From the NCBI RefSeq assembly GCF_004022465.1, contig NZ_SAVA01000004.1, forward strand, positions 310,001 through 374,000: 64,000 nt of DNA, in the 5' to 3' direction. A program made the translations under genes and the position numbers. Positions within the stretch are counted from its first letter, which is position 1; each line of letters starts with the position of its first letter. Positions 29,097 to 36,911 of the stretch are shown one piece after another. The notes beneath the pieces are model-generated. The model made no database searches. It saw nothing but the letters and a program-made list of their open reading frames with translations, and was not told where the DNA came from. Origin of the DNA: Rhodobacter huangdaonensis (GTDB taxonomy: Bacteria; Pseudomonadota; Alphaproteobacteria; Rhodobacterales; Rhodobacteraceae).

Positions 29097-30377
29097 ATGC
29101 CCGCCCTGTGCCGCGACTGCCTTGCCACTTTCGACGACGCCCCTGCACGCTGCCCGCGCTGCGGCCGTCCGCGCGTGCTCTCCCACCCCGAGCTTTTTGA
29201 TCTCACCATCGCGCATCTCGATTGCGACAGCTTCTATGCCTCGGTCGAGAAGCGCGACGATCCGGCGCTCGCTTCGCGCCCGGTGATCGTCGGCGGCGGC
29301 ACCCGCGGCGTCGTCTCCACCTGCTGCTATGTCGCGCGCGTCTCCGGCGTGCGCTCGGCGATGCCGATGTTCCAGGCACTGAAACTCTGCCCCGAGGCGG
29401 TGGTGATCCGGCCGCGGATGGAGCATTACGCGGCGGTCTCGGCGCAGATCCGCGCGAAGATGGCGGCGCTGACCCCGCTGATCGAACCGCTTTCGCTCGA
29501 CGAGGCCTTCCTCGACCTCGGCGGTACGGCGCGGCTGCACCATGCGCCGCCGGCGCTGCTGATGGCGCGCCTCGTGCGCGAGATCGAGACGGCGATCGGC
29601 GTCACCGCCTCGGTCGGGCTGTCGCACAACAAGTTTCTGGCCAAGGTCGCCTCCGACCTCGACAAGCCGCGCGGCTTTTCGGTGATCGGCCGGGCCGAGA
29701 CGGAGGACTTCCTGCGCGATCAGCCGGTCTCGATGCTCTGGGGCGTGGGGGCGGCGACGCGCGCCGCGCTCGGCCGGGCCGGGCTGCGCACGCTCGCCGA
29801 CATCCGCCGGGCGGGGCAAGCCGCGATGGTGGCGCGATTCGGCGCCTCGGGCGCGCGGCTCCATGCGCTGGCGACCGGCGAGGATCCGCGCCGCGTCACC
29901 CCCGATGCGCCGGTGAAATCGGTGTCGAACGAGACCACCTTCGACACCGACATCGCCGAGCGCGCCCGGCTCGAGGCCTGGCTCTGGGTGATGTGCGAGA
30001 AGACCGCGGCGCGGATGAAGGCGAAGGGGCTGTGCGGGCGCACCGCGGTGCTGAAGCTGCGACGGGCGGATTTCTCGGCGCTGAGCCGGCAGCAGCGGCT
30101 CGAGGAGCCGAGCCAACTGGCCGACACGCTGTTTCGTGCGACGCTCGCCCTGCTCGAGGCCCTGCCCGAAGATGGCCCGTTCCGGCTGATCGGGGCGGGC
30201 TATGCCGATCTCGCCCCCGCCGATGGGCGCGACCCGGTGGGCGACCTGCTCGACCCCGGCGCCGGCCGGCGCGCCGGGGCGGAACGGGCAGTCGATGCGA
30301 TTCGCGCGAAATTCGGCGCCGGGGCGATCCGCAGCGGCCGCAGCCTCGGCGCCGGAGCGGACAAGCCGCGCGGCTGA
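29097..30377 (+). CDS. dinB: DNA polymerase IV with N-terminal zinc ribbon
   Basis: A Y-family translesion polymerase of about 426 aa. Catalytic blocks are IAHLDCDSFYASVEKRDDP (metal Asp) and PLSLDEAFLDLGG (Asp-Glu), followed by TASVGLSHNKFLAKVASD and the helix-hairpin-helix region MLWGVGAATRAALG. Unlike E. coli DinB it begins with a four-Cys motif (C5, C8, C19, C22: CRDC and CPRC) about 35 residues before the polymerase core. The C-terminus has no obvious QLxLF clamp motif. The start could be 29088 or 29097. Confidence 0.92.
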   Translation: MPALCRDCLATFDDAPARCPRCGRPRVLSHPELFDLTIAHLDCDSFYASVEKRDDPALASRPVIVGGGTRGVVSTCCYVARVSGVRSAMPMFQALKLCPEAVVIRPRMEHYAAVSAQIRAKMAALTPLIEPLSLDEAFLDLGGTARLHHAPPALLMARLVREIETAIGVTASVGLSHNKFLAKVASDLDKPRGFSVIGRAETEDFLRDQPVSMLWGVGAATRAALGRAGLRTLADIRRAGQAAMVARFGASGARLHALATGEDPRRVTPDAPVKSVSNETTFDTDIAERARLEAWLWVMCEKTAARMKAKGLCGRTAVLKLRRADFSALSRQQRLEEPSQLADTLFRATLALLEALPEDGPFRLIGAGYADLAPADGRDPVGDLLDPGAGRRAGAERAVDAIRAKFGAGAIRSGRSLGAGADKPRG

Positions 30378-30380
30378 GCG

Positions 30381-31259
30381 CTATTCGGCGGCAAGCGGGC
30401 CGCGGCGCGCGGCGCTGTCGCGCCCGATGGCGGCGATGCCCGCGACGGCGTGCGCCATCAGCGCGCGGAAGTCCTCATACCCGGCCGAGGGGCGAATCGC
30501 CGCCTCGTCCATGTAGAGACCGCGGCTGATCTCGACCTGGATCACCTCGTACCCGCTTGCCGGGCGGCCGTAATGCTGGGTCACATAGGCGCCGGCGAAG
30601 GGGGCGTTGCGCGCCACCCGCAGCCCGAGCCGGGTGAAGATCGCCTCGACTGCGGCAACCGTGTCGGGCCGCGCGGCGGCACCGTAGCGGTCGCCCAGCA
30701 CCACCTCCGCCGGTCGCGGGCCGGCGCCGCTCACCGCCTCGGAAGGCATCGAATGCATGTCGATCAGGACCGCCCGGCCGAACCGCGCCTGCACCTCGCG
30801 CAAGAGCGCGGCGAGAGTGCTGTGGTAGGGGCGCCAGACCGTGGCGAGCCGGGCATCGGCCTCGGCGCGCGTCAGCTTGCCCGAATAGATCGCCCGGTTC
30901 GACGAGACGACGCGGGGAATCACCCCAAGCCCGGCCAGCACCCGTGGCCCCGCCGCACCGCGCTCCAGGCCCTCGATCAGCGCCGGGTCGAGCTCGGTCT
31001 CGTCGCGGTTCAGATCGACCCAGGCGCGCGGCAGCCGCGCCGTCAGCAGGGCCGCACCCTCGCGCGGGGCGGTTTCGAGGAACCGGTCGACGAAGGCATC
31101 CTCGGAGGAGCGCAGCCGCTGCGGATCCAGCACCGAGCGGGCCAGCAGCTCAGCCGGATAGTCGCTCCCGGAATGGGGCGAGGCAAAGACCACTGCCGTG
31201 GTCATCCTCTCCGGCTTTCGCAGCCGGTAGGCCTGTGTCTCGCGCAGCAAATCCGCCAT
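30381..31259 (-). CDS. N-formylglutamate amidohydrolase family protein
   Basis: A 292-aa zinc hydrolase of the N-formylglutamate deformylase (HutG-like) family. Signature segments are VVFASPHSGSDYP (metal His), WVDLNRDETELDP, GRAVLIDMHSMPSE, and VTQHYGRPASGYEVIQVEISRGLYMDE. GGGAGGTG precedes the ATG. No hut genes are nearby, so another N-formyl or N-acyl amino acid may be the real substrate. Its stop is 3 bp from that of convergent dinB. Confidence 0.88.
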   Translation of the reverse strand: MADLLRETQAYRLRKPERMTTAVVFASPHSGSDYPAELLARSVLDPQRLRSSEDAFVDRFLETAPREGAALLTARLPRAWVDLNRDETELDPALIEGLERGAAGPRVLAGLGVIPRVVSSNRAIYSGKLTRAEADARLATVWRPYHSTLAALLREVQARFGRAVLIDMHSMPSEAVSGAGPRPAEVVLGDRYGAAARPDTVAAVEAIFTRLGLRVARNAPFAGAYVTQHYGRPASGYEVIQVEISRGLYMDEAAIRPSAGYEDFRALMAHAVAGIAAIGRDSAARRGPLAAE

Positions 31260-31316
31260 TTCACCTCCCGGCTCCGGTCTCACGATACACCGGATTGTTT
31301 TCCTTCCAAAACCCTC

Positions 31317-31345
31317 TTGAAAGCTGCGTCGACTCCTTTTATAGA
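31317..31345 (+). promoter_or_regulatory. Sigma-70-type promoter for tRNA-Val
   Basis: TTGAAA (31317-31322), a 17-base spacer, then TATAGA (31340-31345): the best housekeeping-type promoter seen in the window. It lies about 75 bases before the tRNA, with A/T-rich sequence upstream. Confidence 0.75.
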
Positions 31346-31420
31346 CCGCCAGACCGAAGCGGTTTCGCCCCGCAACGACCGGAAACGGACGATGTGGCAA
31401 GCGGGATCACGAGGCTTCAC

Positions 31421-31495
<75 letters not shown>

Positions 31496-31501
31496 TTCAC
31501 C

Positions 31502-31515
31502 GCCCCTTCGGGGGC
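31502..31515 (+). other. UUCG-capped hairpin between tRNA-Val and rpmJ
   Basis: GCCCC-TTCG-GGGGC, a five-pair stem with the very stable C(UUCG)G loop, seven bases after the tRNA 3' end. There is no T-run, so it is more likely a processing or stability element than a terminator. Confidence 0.5.
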
Positions 31516-31559
31516 AGATCTGTTTCAGGCGCACGCGCGCCGCGACTAGGAGAAGACCG

Positions 31560-31685
31560 ATGAAGGTCCGCAACTCGCTCCGTTCGCTCAAGCAGCGTCA
31601 TCGCGATTGCCAGATCGTGCGCCGCAAGGGCCGCGTCTACGTGATCAACAAGACGCAGAAGCGCTTCAAGGCCCGTCAGGGCTGA
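31560..31685 (+). CDS. rpmJ: 50S ribosomal protein L36, zinc-free type
   Basis: A 41-residue protein, MKVRNSLRSLKQRHRD onward, ending KTQKRFKARQG. It lacks the CxxC/CxxxxH zinc ligands of the classical L36; only one Cys (residue 17) is present. This is the zinc-independent form usual in alphaproteobacteria. TAGGAGAAG precedes the ATG. No separate promoter is seen after the tRNA, so the two may be cotranscribed. Confidence 0.96.
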   Translation: MKVRNSLRSLKQRHRDCQIVRRKGRVYVINKTQKRFKARQG

Positions 31686-31710
31686 GGCACGCTTCGAGCT
31701 ATGGAAATGA

Positions 31711-31743
31711 AGGGCCGCGCCGGAGAGATCCGCGCGGCCTTTT
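31711..31743 (+). terminator. Rho-independent terminator of rpmJ
   Basis: AGGCCGCGC-type left arm (31711-31719) pairs with GCGCGGCCT (31732-31740), followed by TTTT. Confidence 0.85.
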
Positions 31744-31769
31744 CCTTTATCCTCATCGCCTGCGGGGAG

Positions 31770-31919
31770 GGTGCGGGGGCGCTGCCCCCGTCGCCGTGCC
31801 GGCGACTCCCCCGGGATATTTGCGGCAATTGGAAGCGGGAAGGCCCGTCTCTTCCAATTGCCCGAAATATCCCGGGGGTGAATTCCGCGCGCAGGCGCGG
31901 AAGAGGGGGCAGCGCTCCC
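31770..31919. repeat. Palindromic intergenic repeat, type 2, copy C
   Basis: A long inverted repeat between convergent rpmJ and the PaaK-like gene. Inner arms are CCCCGGGATATTTG..GCAATTGGAAG (about 31809-31835) and CTTCCAATTG..AAATATCCCGGGG (about 31851-31876). Outer arms (GGGGGCGCTGCCCCC and GGGGGCAGCGCTCCC) extend the symmetry to about 150 bp. The same arms recur at copy D. Confidence 0.82.
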
Positions 31920-31927
31920 TGCCTCGC

Positions 31928-33148
31928 TCAGCCGTAGGTGCGCAGGTCCTCGATCACCTTGCCGTCGTTGGGCAGGCTGCCGGGCGCCACCAGCTCGATC
32001 GCGCCGCGCAGCTTCAGCGCCTCGACCACGCCGCCGGCAAAGCGCCGCATGTCGGTCGCTTCGGTTTCGATCCGCACCGTCATCACGTCCATCTCGCCGT
32101 CGCGGGTGGCGATGACGCGGGCGCGTCGCACCTCCGGGTGGGCGGCGACGAAGGCCGCGACCTGTTCGGGGCGCACGAACATGCCCTTGATCTTGGTGGT
32201 CTGGTCGGCGCGGCCGAGCCAGCCGCGGATGCGCGCATTCGTCCGCCCGCAGGGCGAGACGCCGGGCATCAGCGCGCTGAGATCGCCGGTGGCGAAGCGC
32301 ACCAGCGGATAGTCGGGGTTGAGCGTGGTCACCACCACCTCGCCCACTTCGCCCTCGGGCACCGGGTCGCCGGTGCCGGGGCGGACGATCTCGACGATCA
32401 CCCCCTCGTCGAGAATCATCCCCTCCATCGCCGGGCTCTCGTAGGCGATGTTGCCGAGATCGGCGGTGGCATAGCATTGCAGGCAGACGATGCCGCGATC
32501 GGCATATTCCTGACGCAGCGAGGGGAAGAGCGCGCCGCCGCCCACCGCCGCGCGGGTGATGGCGAGGCGCTCGCCCATCTCCTCGGCCTTGTCGAGGATC
32601 ACCTTCAGGTAGTCGGGCGTGCCGGAATAGACCGAAGTGCCGACATCGACCGCGGCGCGCACCTGCAGCTCGGTCTGGCCGGTGCCGGCGGGCAGCACCG
32701 CCGCGCCGACCGCGCGCGCACCCGATTCGAAGATCATCCCCGCGGGCGTCAGGTGATAGCCGAAGCAGTTCTGCACGATGTCGCCGGGACCGACGCCGCA
32801 GGCGTGCAGGAAGCGCCCCATCCGCCACCAGTCGGCGCTGACATCGCCGGGTTCGTAGATCGGGCCGGGGCTCTGGAAGATATGGGCGAAGGCATGGGCG
32901 GGTTTCGCCGTCAGCCCGCCGAAGGGGAAGGCCGCCTTCTGCGCCGCGCCGAGGTCGGACTTGCGCAGCACCGGCAGCCGGGCGAGCGCCGCGCGCGAGG
33001 TGATCGCAGCCGGATCGACCGGGCCGAGATGGGCCGCGAGCCCGGGGGCGGTGAGCGCGCGGGCGATCACCGCGGGCAGGTCGCGCGCCAGCGCGGCCTC
33101 GCGTTCATCCTGCGAGCGGGTTTCCAGCGCATCGAAGTAGCGGCTCAT
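31928..33148 (-). CDS. PaaK-like AMP-forming CoA ligase
   Basis: A 406-aa adenylate-forming enzyme of the phenylacetate-CoA ligase family. Readable parts are VYSGTPDYLKVIL, AAVGGGALFPSLR, CLQCYATADLGNIAYE (acyl-adenylate pocket), LVRFATGDLSALM and the C-terminal AMP-dependent domain with GRADQTTKIKGMFVRPEQV (core hinge). It is the last gene of a leftward operon with a Liv-type ABC transporter and a second, FadD-like ligase. It would activate an imported carboxylic acid with CoA; an aromatic acid is plausible but not shown. Confidence 0.87.
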   Translation of the reverse strand: MSRYFDALETRSQDEREAALARDLPAVIARALTAPGLAAHLGPVDPAAITSRAALARLPVLRKSDLGAAQKAAFPFGGLTAKPAHAFAHIFQSPGPIYEPGDVSADWWRMGRFLHACGVGPGDIVQNCFGYHLTPAGMIFESGARAVGAAVLPAGTGQTELQVRAAVDVGTSVYSGTPDYLKVILDKAEEMGERLAITRAAVGGGALFPSLRQEYADRGIVCLQCYATADLGNIAYESPAMEGMILDEGVIVEIVRPGTGDPVPEGEVGEVVVTTLNPDYPLVRFATGDLSALMPGVSPCGRTNARIRGWLGRADQTTKIKGMFVRPEQVAAFVAAHPEVRRARVIATRDGEMDVMTVRIETEATDMRRFAGGVVEALKLRGAIELVAPGSLPNDGKVIEDLRTYG

Positions 33149-33230
33149 CGGGGTCTGTCTCCGGGTCTGTCCTGAGTGATGCTGCGGTGCAGAATGCCGC
33201 GCAGCAATCCTGTGGTTTCAATCTGTTGCG

Positions 33231-34052
33231 TCAGGCAAGCCAGCGCTTGCGGCGGCGATAGCTGCGCACTTCGCGGAAGGATTTCCGGCCCTCGTCCGAC
33301 ATCCCGAGGTAGAATTCCTTCACGTCCGGGTTCTCGCGCAGCGCCTGCGCCGGGCCGTCCATCACCACCCGCCCGCTTTCGAGGATATAGCCGTAATGGG
33401 CGTAGCGCAGCGCGACGTTGGTGTTCTGTTCGGCGAGCAGGAAGGTCACGCCCTCGCCCTCGTTGACCGCCTTCACGATCTCGAAGATCTGTTCGACGAG
33501 CTGCGGCGCGAGGCCCATCGAGGGCTCGTCGAGCAAGATCATCTCGGGGCGCGACATCAGTGCGCGGCCCATGGCGACCATCTGCTGTTCGCCGCCCGAG
33601 GTATAGCCCGCCTGGCTGCGGCGGCGCTCCTTCAGGCGCGGGAAATAGGTGTAGACCATCTCGAGGTCGCGCGCGATCGCGGCACGGCCGTCGCGGCGGG
33701 TATAGGCGCCGGTGAGCAGGTTTTCCTCGACGGTCAGGTGCTCGAAGCAGTGGCGGCCCTCCATCACCTGGATCACGCCCTTCTTCACCAGATCGGCGGG
33801 CGCCATGTCCTGCAGCCGCTCGCCGCGGTAGATCACCGAGCCCTTGGTGATCTCGCCGCGCTCGGATTTGAGCAGGTTCGAGATCGCCTTGAGCGTCGTC
33901 GTCTTGCCCGCGCCGTTGCCGCCCAGAAGGGCGGTGATGCCGCCCTTCGGCACCGCGAGGCTGACGCCCTTCAGCACCAGGATGACGTGGTTGTAGATCA
34001 CCTCGATGTTGTTCACCTCGAGCAGGGTCTCGGTCTTGGCGGCGTCGAGCAT
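33231..34052 (-). CDS. livF: LivF-type ABC transporter ATPase
   Basis: A 273-aa ATPase of the branched-chain/hydrophobic amino acid transporter family. It has Walker A LLGGNGAGKTTT, signature YTSGGEQQM, Walker B MILLDEPSMGLAP and the switch His region AEQNTNVALRYA. The LivF-type DEPSMGLAP is diagnostic. GGAGG precedes the ATG at 34052. The C-terminal basic tail (YRRRKRWLA) is longer than in E. coli LivF. It pairs with the LivG-like ATPase upstream in the operon. Confidence 0.93.
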   Translation of the reverse strand: MLDAAKTETLLEVNNIEVIYNHVILVLKGVSLAVPKGGITALLGGNGAGKTTTLKAISNLLKSERGEITKGSVIYRGERLQDMAPADLVKKGVIQVMEGRHCFEHLTVEENLLTGAYTRRDGRAAIARDLEMVYTYFPRLKERRRSQAGYTSGGEQQMVAMGRALMSRPEMILLDEPSMGLAPQLVEQIFEIVKAVNEGEGVTFLLAEQNTNVALRYAHYGYILESGRVVMDGPAQALRENPDVKEFYLGMSDEGRKSFREVRSYRRRKRWLA

Positions 34053-34073
34053 GGCGTCCTCCGTGGGGGTGGT

Positions 34074-34095
34074 CCCCCGGCCCGTGGGCCGGGGG
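34074..34095 (-). other. Intercistronic stem-loop between binding protein and livF
   Basis: CCCCCGGCCC-GT-GGGCCGGGGG: a perfect 10-bp inverted repeat in the 49-bp gap just after the binding-protein gene. No T-run follows. Such hairpins commonly protect the abundant binding-protein mRNA or reduce readthrough. Confidence 0.75.
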
Positions 34096-34101
34096 AGGGG
34101 G

Positions 34102-35388
34102 TCATTTGCAGCGTTCGGTGAGGCCGGCTTCCTTGGCATAGGCCTCGGAATCGGCGGCGATCAGCGGGTCGAGAACCTCCTTGTCGGGGGCGATGAAGCC
34201 GGTGACGAGGGTCCATTTGCCGGCCGCGGCGTCCCACTGCTGGATCATCGCGCCGCCCGGGCCGCCGTGATCGGCGCAGGTGGCAGCGAAGGGCTGGCCG
34301 AAGTTCGGCAGGCCGAGTTCGGCCATCCGCGCATCGGTGATCTCGAGCGCCTCGAAGCCGTTGCGGACCTCGGCGGCATTGACGTTCGCATGGCCGGCCA
34401 GTTCCTGCGCCTTGCGGATCGCCTCGGCGATGACCACGGCGGCATACATGCCGCGCGAATAGATCACCGAGCCCTCGGCCTCGGCCGGGCCGCTCGCCTT
34501 GCCGGGATCGTAGACGTATTTCTTCATGTCGGCGTAGATCGGATACTCGGTGCCGACGCCGTGCATGGTCAGCGCCTTGTAGCCGTTCGCGCCGGCGCCG
34601 GCGGGCTTGACGTCATTCTCCGAGCCCGACCACCAGATGCCGATGAAATGGTCCATCGGGAACTTGATGTTCGCGGCTTCCTGGATTGCCACCTGGTTCA
34701 TCACGCCCCAGCCCCAGAACAGCACGTAATCGGGCTTGTCGCGGCGCACCTGCAGCCATTGCGACTTCTGCTCCTGGCCGGGGCTGTCGATCGGCAGGGC
34801 GGTCAGCTTGAAGCCGTGCTTCTTCGCCAGCTCTTCAAGGGTGCGGATCGGTTCCTTGCCATAGGCCGAGTTGTGGTAGAGCAGGGTGATCTTCTTGCCG
34901 TCAAGGCTGCCGCCGGACTGGTCGAGCAGGTATTTCACCGCCACCGAGGCGCCGTCCCAGTAGTTCGCCGGGTAGTTGAACACCCATTCGAAGACCTTGC
35001 CGTTCGCCGCCGAGGTGCGGCCGTAGCCCGGGGTGTAGAGGGTGATGCCGTCGGCCGCCATCTTCGGGATCAGCTGATAGGTGATGCCGGTCGACAGCGG
35101 GTTGTAGGCGAGCGCCCCCATGCCCTTGGTGCTTTCATAGCACTCGACGCCCTTCTCGGTGTTGTAGGCGGTCTCGCATTCCGGCACGACGACCTTCTCG
35201 CCGCCGATGCCGCCGTCGCGCTCGTTGAGCAGGGTGAAGTAGTCGTTGAACCCGTCGGCGTAGGGGATGCCGCCGGCCGCGAAGGGCCCGGTGCGATAGC
35301 TCAGGTTCGGCACCACCAGATCGGCCGAAGCCGGCAGGGCGGTGGTGGTGATGGCCGCGACCACCAGGGCTGCAAAGGTCTTCTTCAT
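34102..35388 (-). CDS. Periplasmic substrate-binding protein of Liv-type ABC transporter
   Basis: A 428-aa exported receptor with signal peptide MKKTFAALVVAAITTTALPASA. The mature chain follows the Peripla_BP_6 (LivJ-like) pattern: GPFAAGGIPYADGFNDYFTLLNERDGGIGG, CYESTKGMGALAYNPLS, KITLLYHNSAYGKEP and a two-lobe layout. It is longer than LivJ (about 370 aa), as in the family variants linked to CoA-ligase genes. The ligand is unknown. It begins 55 bp after livM. Confidence 0.92.
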   Translation of the reverse strand: MKKTFAALVVAAITTTALPASADLVVPNLSYRTGPFAAGGIPYADGFNDYFTLLNERDGGIGGEKVVVPECETAYNTEKGVECYESTKGMGALAYNPLSTGITYQLIPKMAADGITLYTPGYGRTSAANGKVFEWVFNYPANYWDGASVAVKYLLDQSGGSLDGKKITLLYHNSAYGKEPIRTLEELAKKHGFKLTALPIDSPGQEQKSQWLQVRRDKPDYVLFWGWGVMNQVAIQEAANIKFPMDHFIGIWWSGSENDVKPAGAGANGYKALTMHGVGTEYPIYADMKKYVYDPGKASGPAEAEGSVIYSRGMYAAVVIAEAIRKAQELAGHANVNAAEVRNGFEALEITDARMAELGLPNFGQPFAATCADHGGPGGAMIQQWDAAAGKWTLVTGFIAPDKEVLDPLIAADSEAYAKEAGLTERCK

Positions 35389-35443
35389 ACGCGATTCCTC
35401 CCAGAACGTATTCGGTTGATTTCCCGTGACTTTCCCGCCCTCC

Positions 35444-36520
35444 TCAGTGCGGGAACGGCCACAGGCGCAGTTTCTCCTTCGCCACCCGCCAGAGCTGGGC
35501 GAGGCCATGCGGCTCGGCGATCAGGAAGACGATGATGAGCCCGCCCACGATCATCAGCTCGATATGGGCGGCAAGGTCGGTGGGCCAGCCGAGGCCGCCG
35601 ACAAGGACGTTCTTCAGAAACACCGGCAGCAGCACCAGGAAGGCCGCCCCGGCGAAGGAGCCGAAGATCGAGCCAAGCCCGCCGATGATCACCATGAAGA
35701 GGATCAGGAAGGACTTGTTGATGCCGAAGGCCTCGCCCACTTCGGCCGCGCCGAGATAGACCGAGAAGAACAGCGCCCCGGCGATGCCGATGAAGAACGA
35801 GCTGACGGCGAAGGCGGTGATCTTGGTGGTCAGCGGGTTCACCCCGATGATCTCGGCGGCGATGTCCATGTCGCGGATCGCCATCCACTTGCGGCCGATG
35901 GTGCCGCGGGTGAGATTGCGGGCGACCAGCGCGACGAGGGTCAGCAGGATCAGGCAGAACATGTATTTCGCCGTGGCCGAGGTCTGCGCGCCGGTGACGA
36001 AGACGCCGAACATGCTGCGGTCGGGCGCGGTGATCTGGCCCGAGGCCGAATAGTTGTAGAACCACGGCACCTTGTTGAAGAGCCAGACCAGGAAGAACTG
36101 CGCGGCGAGCGTCGCCACGGCCAGGTAGAAGCCCTTGATCCGCAGCGAGGGCAGGCCGAAGAGCACGCCCACGGCGGCGGTGACGCCGCCCGCAAGCAGC
36201 ACGTGGATGAAGACCGGCACATCCGGGAAGGCGGTCATCAGCTTGTAGACCGCATAGGCGCCCACGGCCATGAAGCCGCCGGTGCCAAGGCTGACCTGCC
36301 CGGCATAGCCCACAAGAATGTTCAGCCCGATCGCCGCGATCGCGTAGATCAGGAAGGGCACGAAGACCGCATTCGCCCAGTAGTCGTCGATGACGAGCGG
36401 GATCACGCCAAAGGCCACAGCCAGGGTGGCATAGAACCCCATGCGGTCGAAGCGGATCGGGAAGGTCTGGTTGTCCTCCCGGTAGCTCGTCTTGAAATCA
36501 CCTGCCTCGCGGTAGAACAT
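35444..36520 (-). CDS. livM: LivM-type ABC permease
   Basis: A 358-aa inner-membrane permease with about eight to ten hydrophobic segments. The Liv family core reads IAAIGLNILVGYAGQVSLGTGGFMAVGAYAVY, LRIKGFYLAVATLAAQFF and IGGLGSIFGSFAGAAFLVLLP. A 27-residue cytoplasmic extension (MFYREAGDFKTSYREDNQTF) precedes the first helix, a trait of this ligase-linked subgroup. It should pair with LivH. Confidence 0.93.
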   Translation of the reverse strand: MFYREAGDFKTSYREDNQTFPIRFDRMGFYATLAVAFGVIPLVIDDYWANAVFVPFLIYAIAAIGLNILVGYAGQVSLGTGGFMAVGAYAVYKLMTAFPDVPVFIHVLLAGGVTAAVGVLFGLPSLRIKGFYLAVATLAAQFFLVWLFNKVPWFYNYSASGQITAPDRSMFGVFVTGAQTSATAKYMFCLILLTLVALVARNLTRGTIGRKWMAIRDMDIAAEIIGVNPLTTKITAFAVSSFFIGIAGALFFSVYLGAAEVGEAFGINKSFLILFMVIIGGLGSIFGSFAGAAFLVLLPVFLKNVLVGGLGWPTDLAAHIELMIVGGLIIVFLIAEPHGLAQLWRVAKEKLRLWPFPH

Positions 36521-36523
36521 CAG

Positions 36524-36555
36524 GCCTTCCCCCCGTTGATCGTGCGGGGGAAGGC
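36524..36555 (-). other. Intercistronic stem-loop upstream of livM
   Basis: GCCTTCCCCC (36524-36533) pairs perfectly with GGGGGAAGGC (36546-36555) across a 12-base loop, ending four bases before the livM ATG. It overlaps the livM ribosome-binding region (GGGGGAAGG), so folding could mask translation initiation. Confidence 0.6.
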
Positions 36556-36569
36556 GTGGTCCGTCCCCC

Positions 36570-36749
36570 TCAGCAGCCGCGCTTCAGACGTGCCCAGGCG
36601 AGCAAGGCCGCCCCGGCACCGGCCGCGGCCAGTAGGATGTTGAGTGAATGCAGCGCCGTCGGTTCGTCCGGCGGGGCAGCGAGCGCGATCCAGCCGAAGG
36701 CGAGTGCCGCGCCCGAACCGATGGTGAAGACAGTCGCACAGGTTTTCAT
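36570..36749 (-). CDS. Small two-helix membrane protein within the liv-type operon
   Basis: A 59-aa protein, MKTCATVFTIGSGAALAFGW onward, with two probable membrane helices (about 6-23 and 35-53) joined by a short acidic/Pro loop (APPDEPTALHS) and a basic end (ARLKRGC). GGGAGG lies upstream of the ATG. No family recognised. Its position between livH and livM suggests an accessory subunit or an unrelated passenger. Confidence 0.6.
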   Translation of the reverse strand: MKTCATVFTIGSGAALAFGWIALAAPPDEPTALHSLNILLAAAGAGAALLAWARLKRGC

Positions 36750-36809
36750 GACCAAAGGACCTCCCAATCCCTTGCGCGGCCATGATGGGCCGCGTCAGCA
36801 ACCCTTCTC

Positions 36810-36844
36810 TCCGACCGGGGCCTCCCTGCCCCTGCGCGGTCGGA
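36810..36844 (-). other. Stem-loop between livH and the 59-aa gene
   Basis: TCCGACCG (36810-36817) and CGGTCGGA (36837-36844) form eight pairs, with extra G/C complementarity inside the loop. It lies in a 162-bp intercistronic gap, the longest of the operon. Confidence 0.5.
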
Positions 36845-36911
36845 TCTGCGACAGGATGTCGCATCCCCTCCCGGCACTCAACGAAAATCGTGTTTGCGCT
36901 CACAGCCATCG

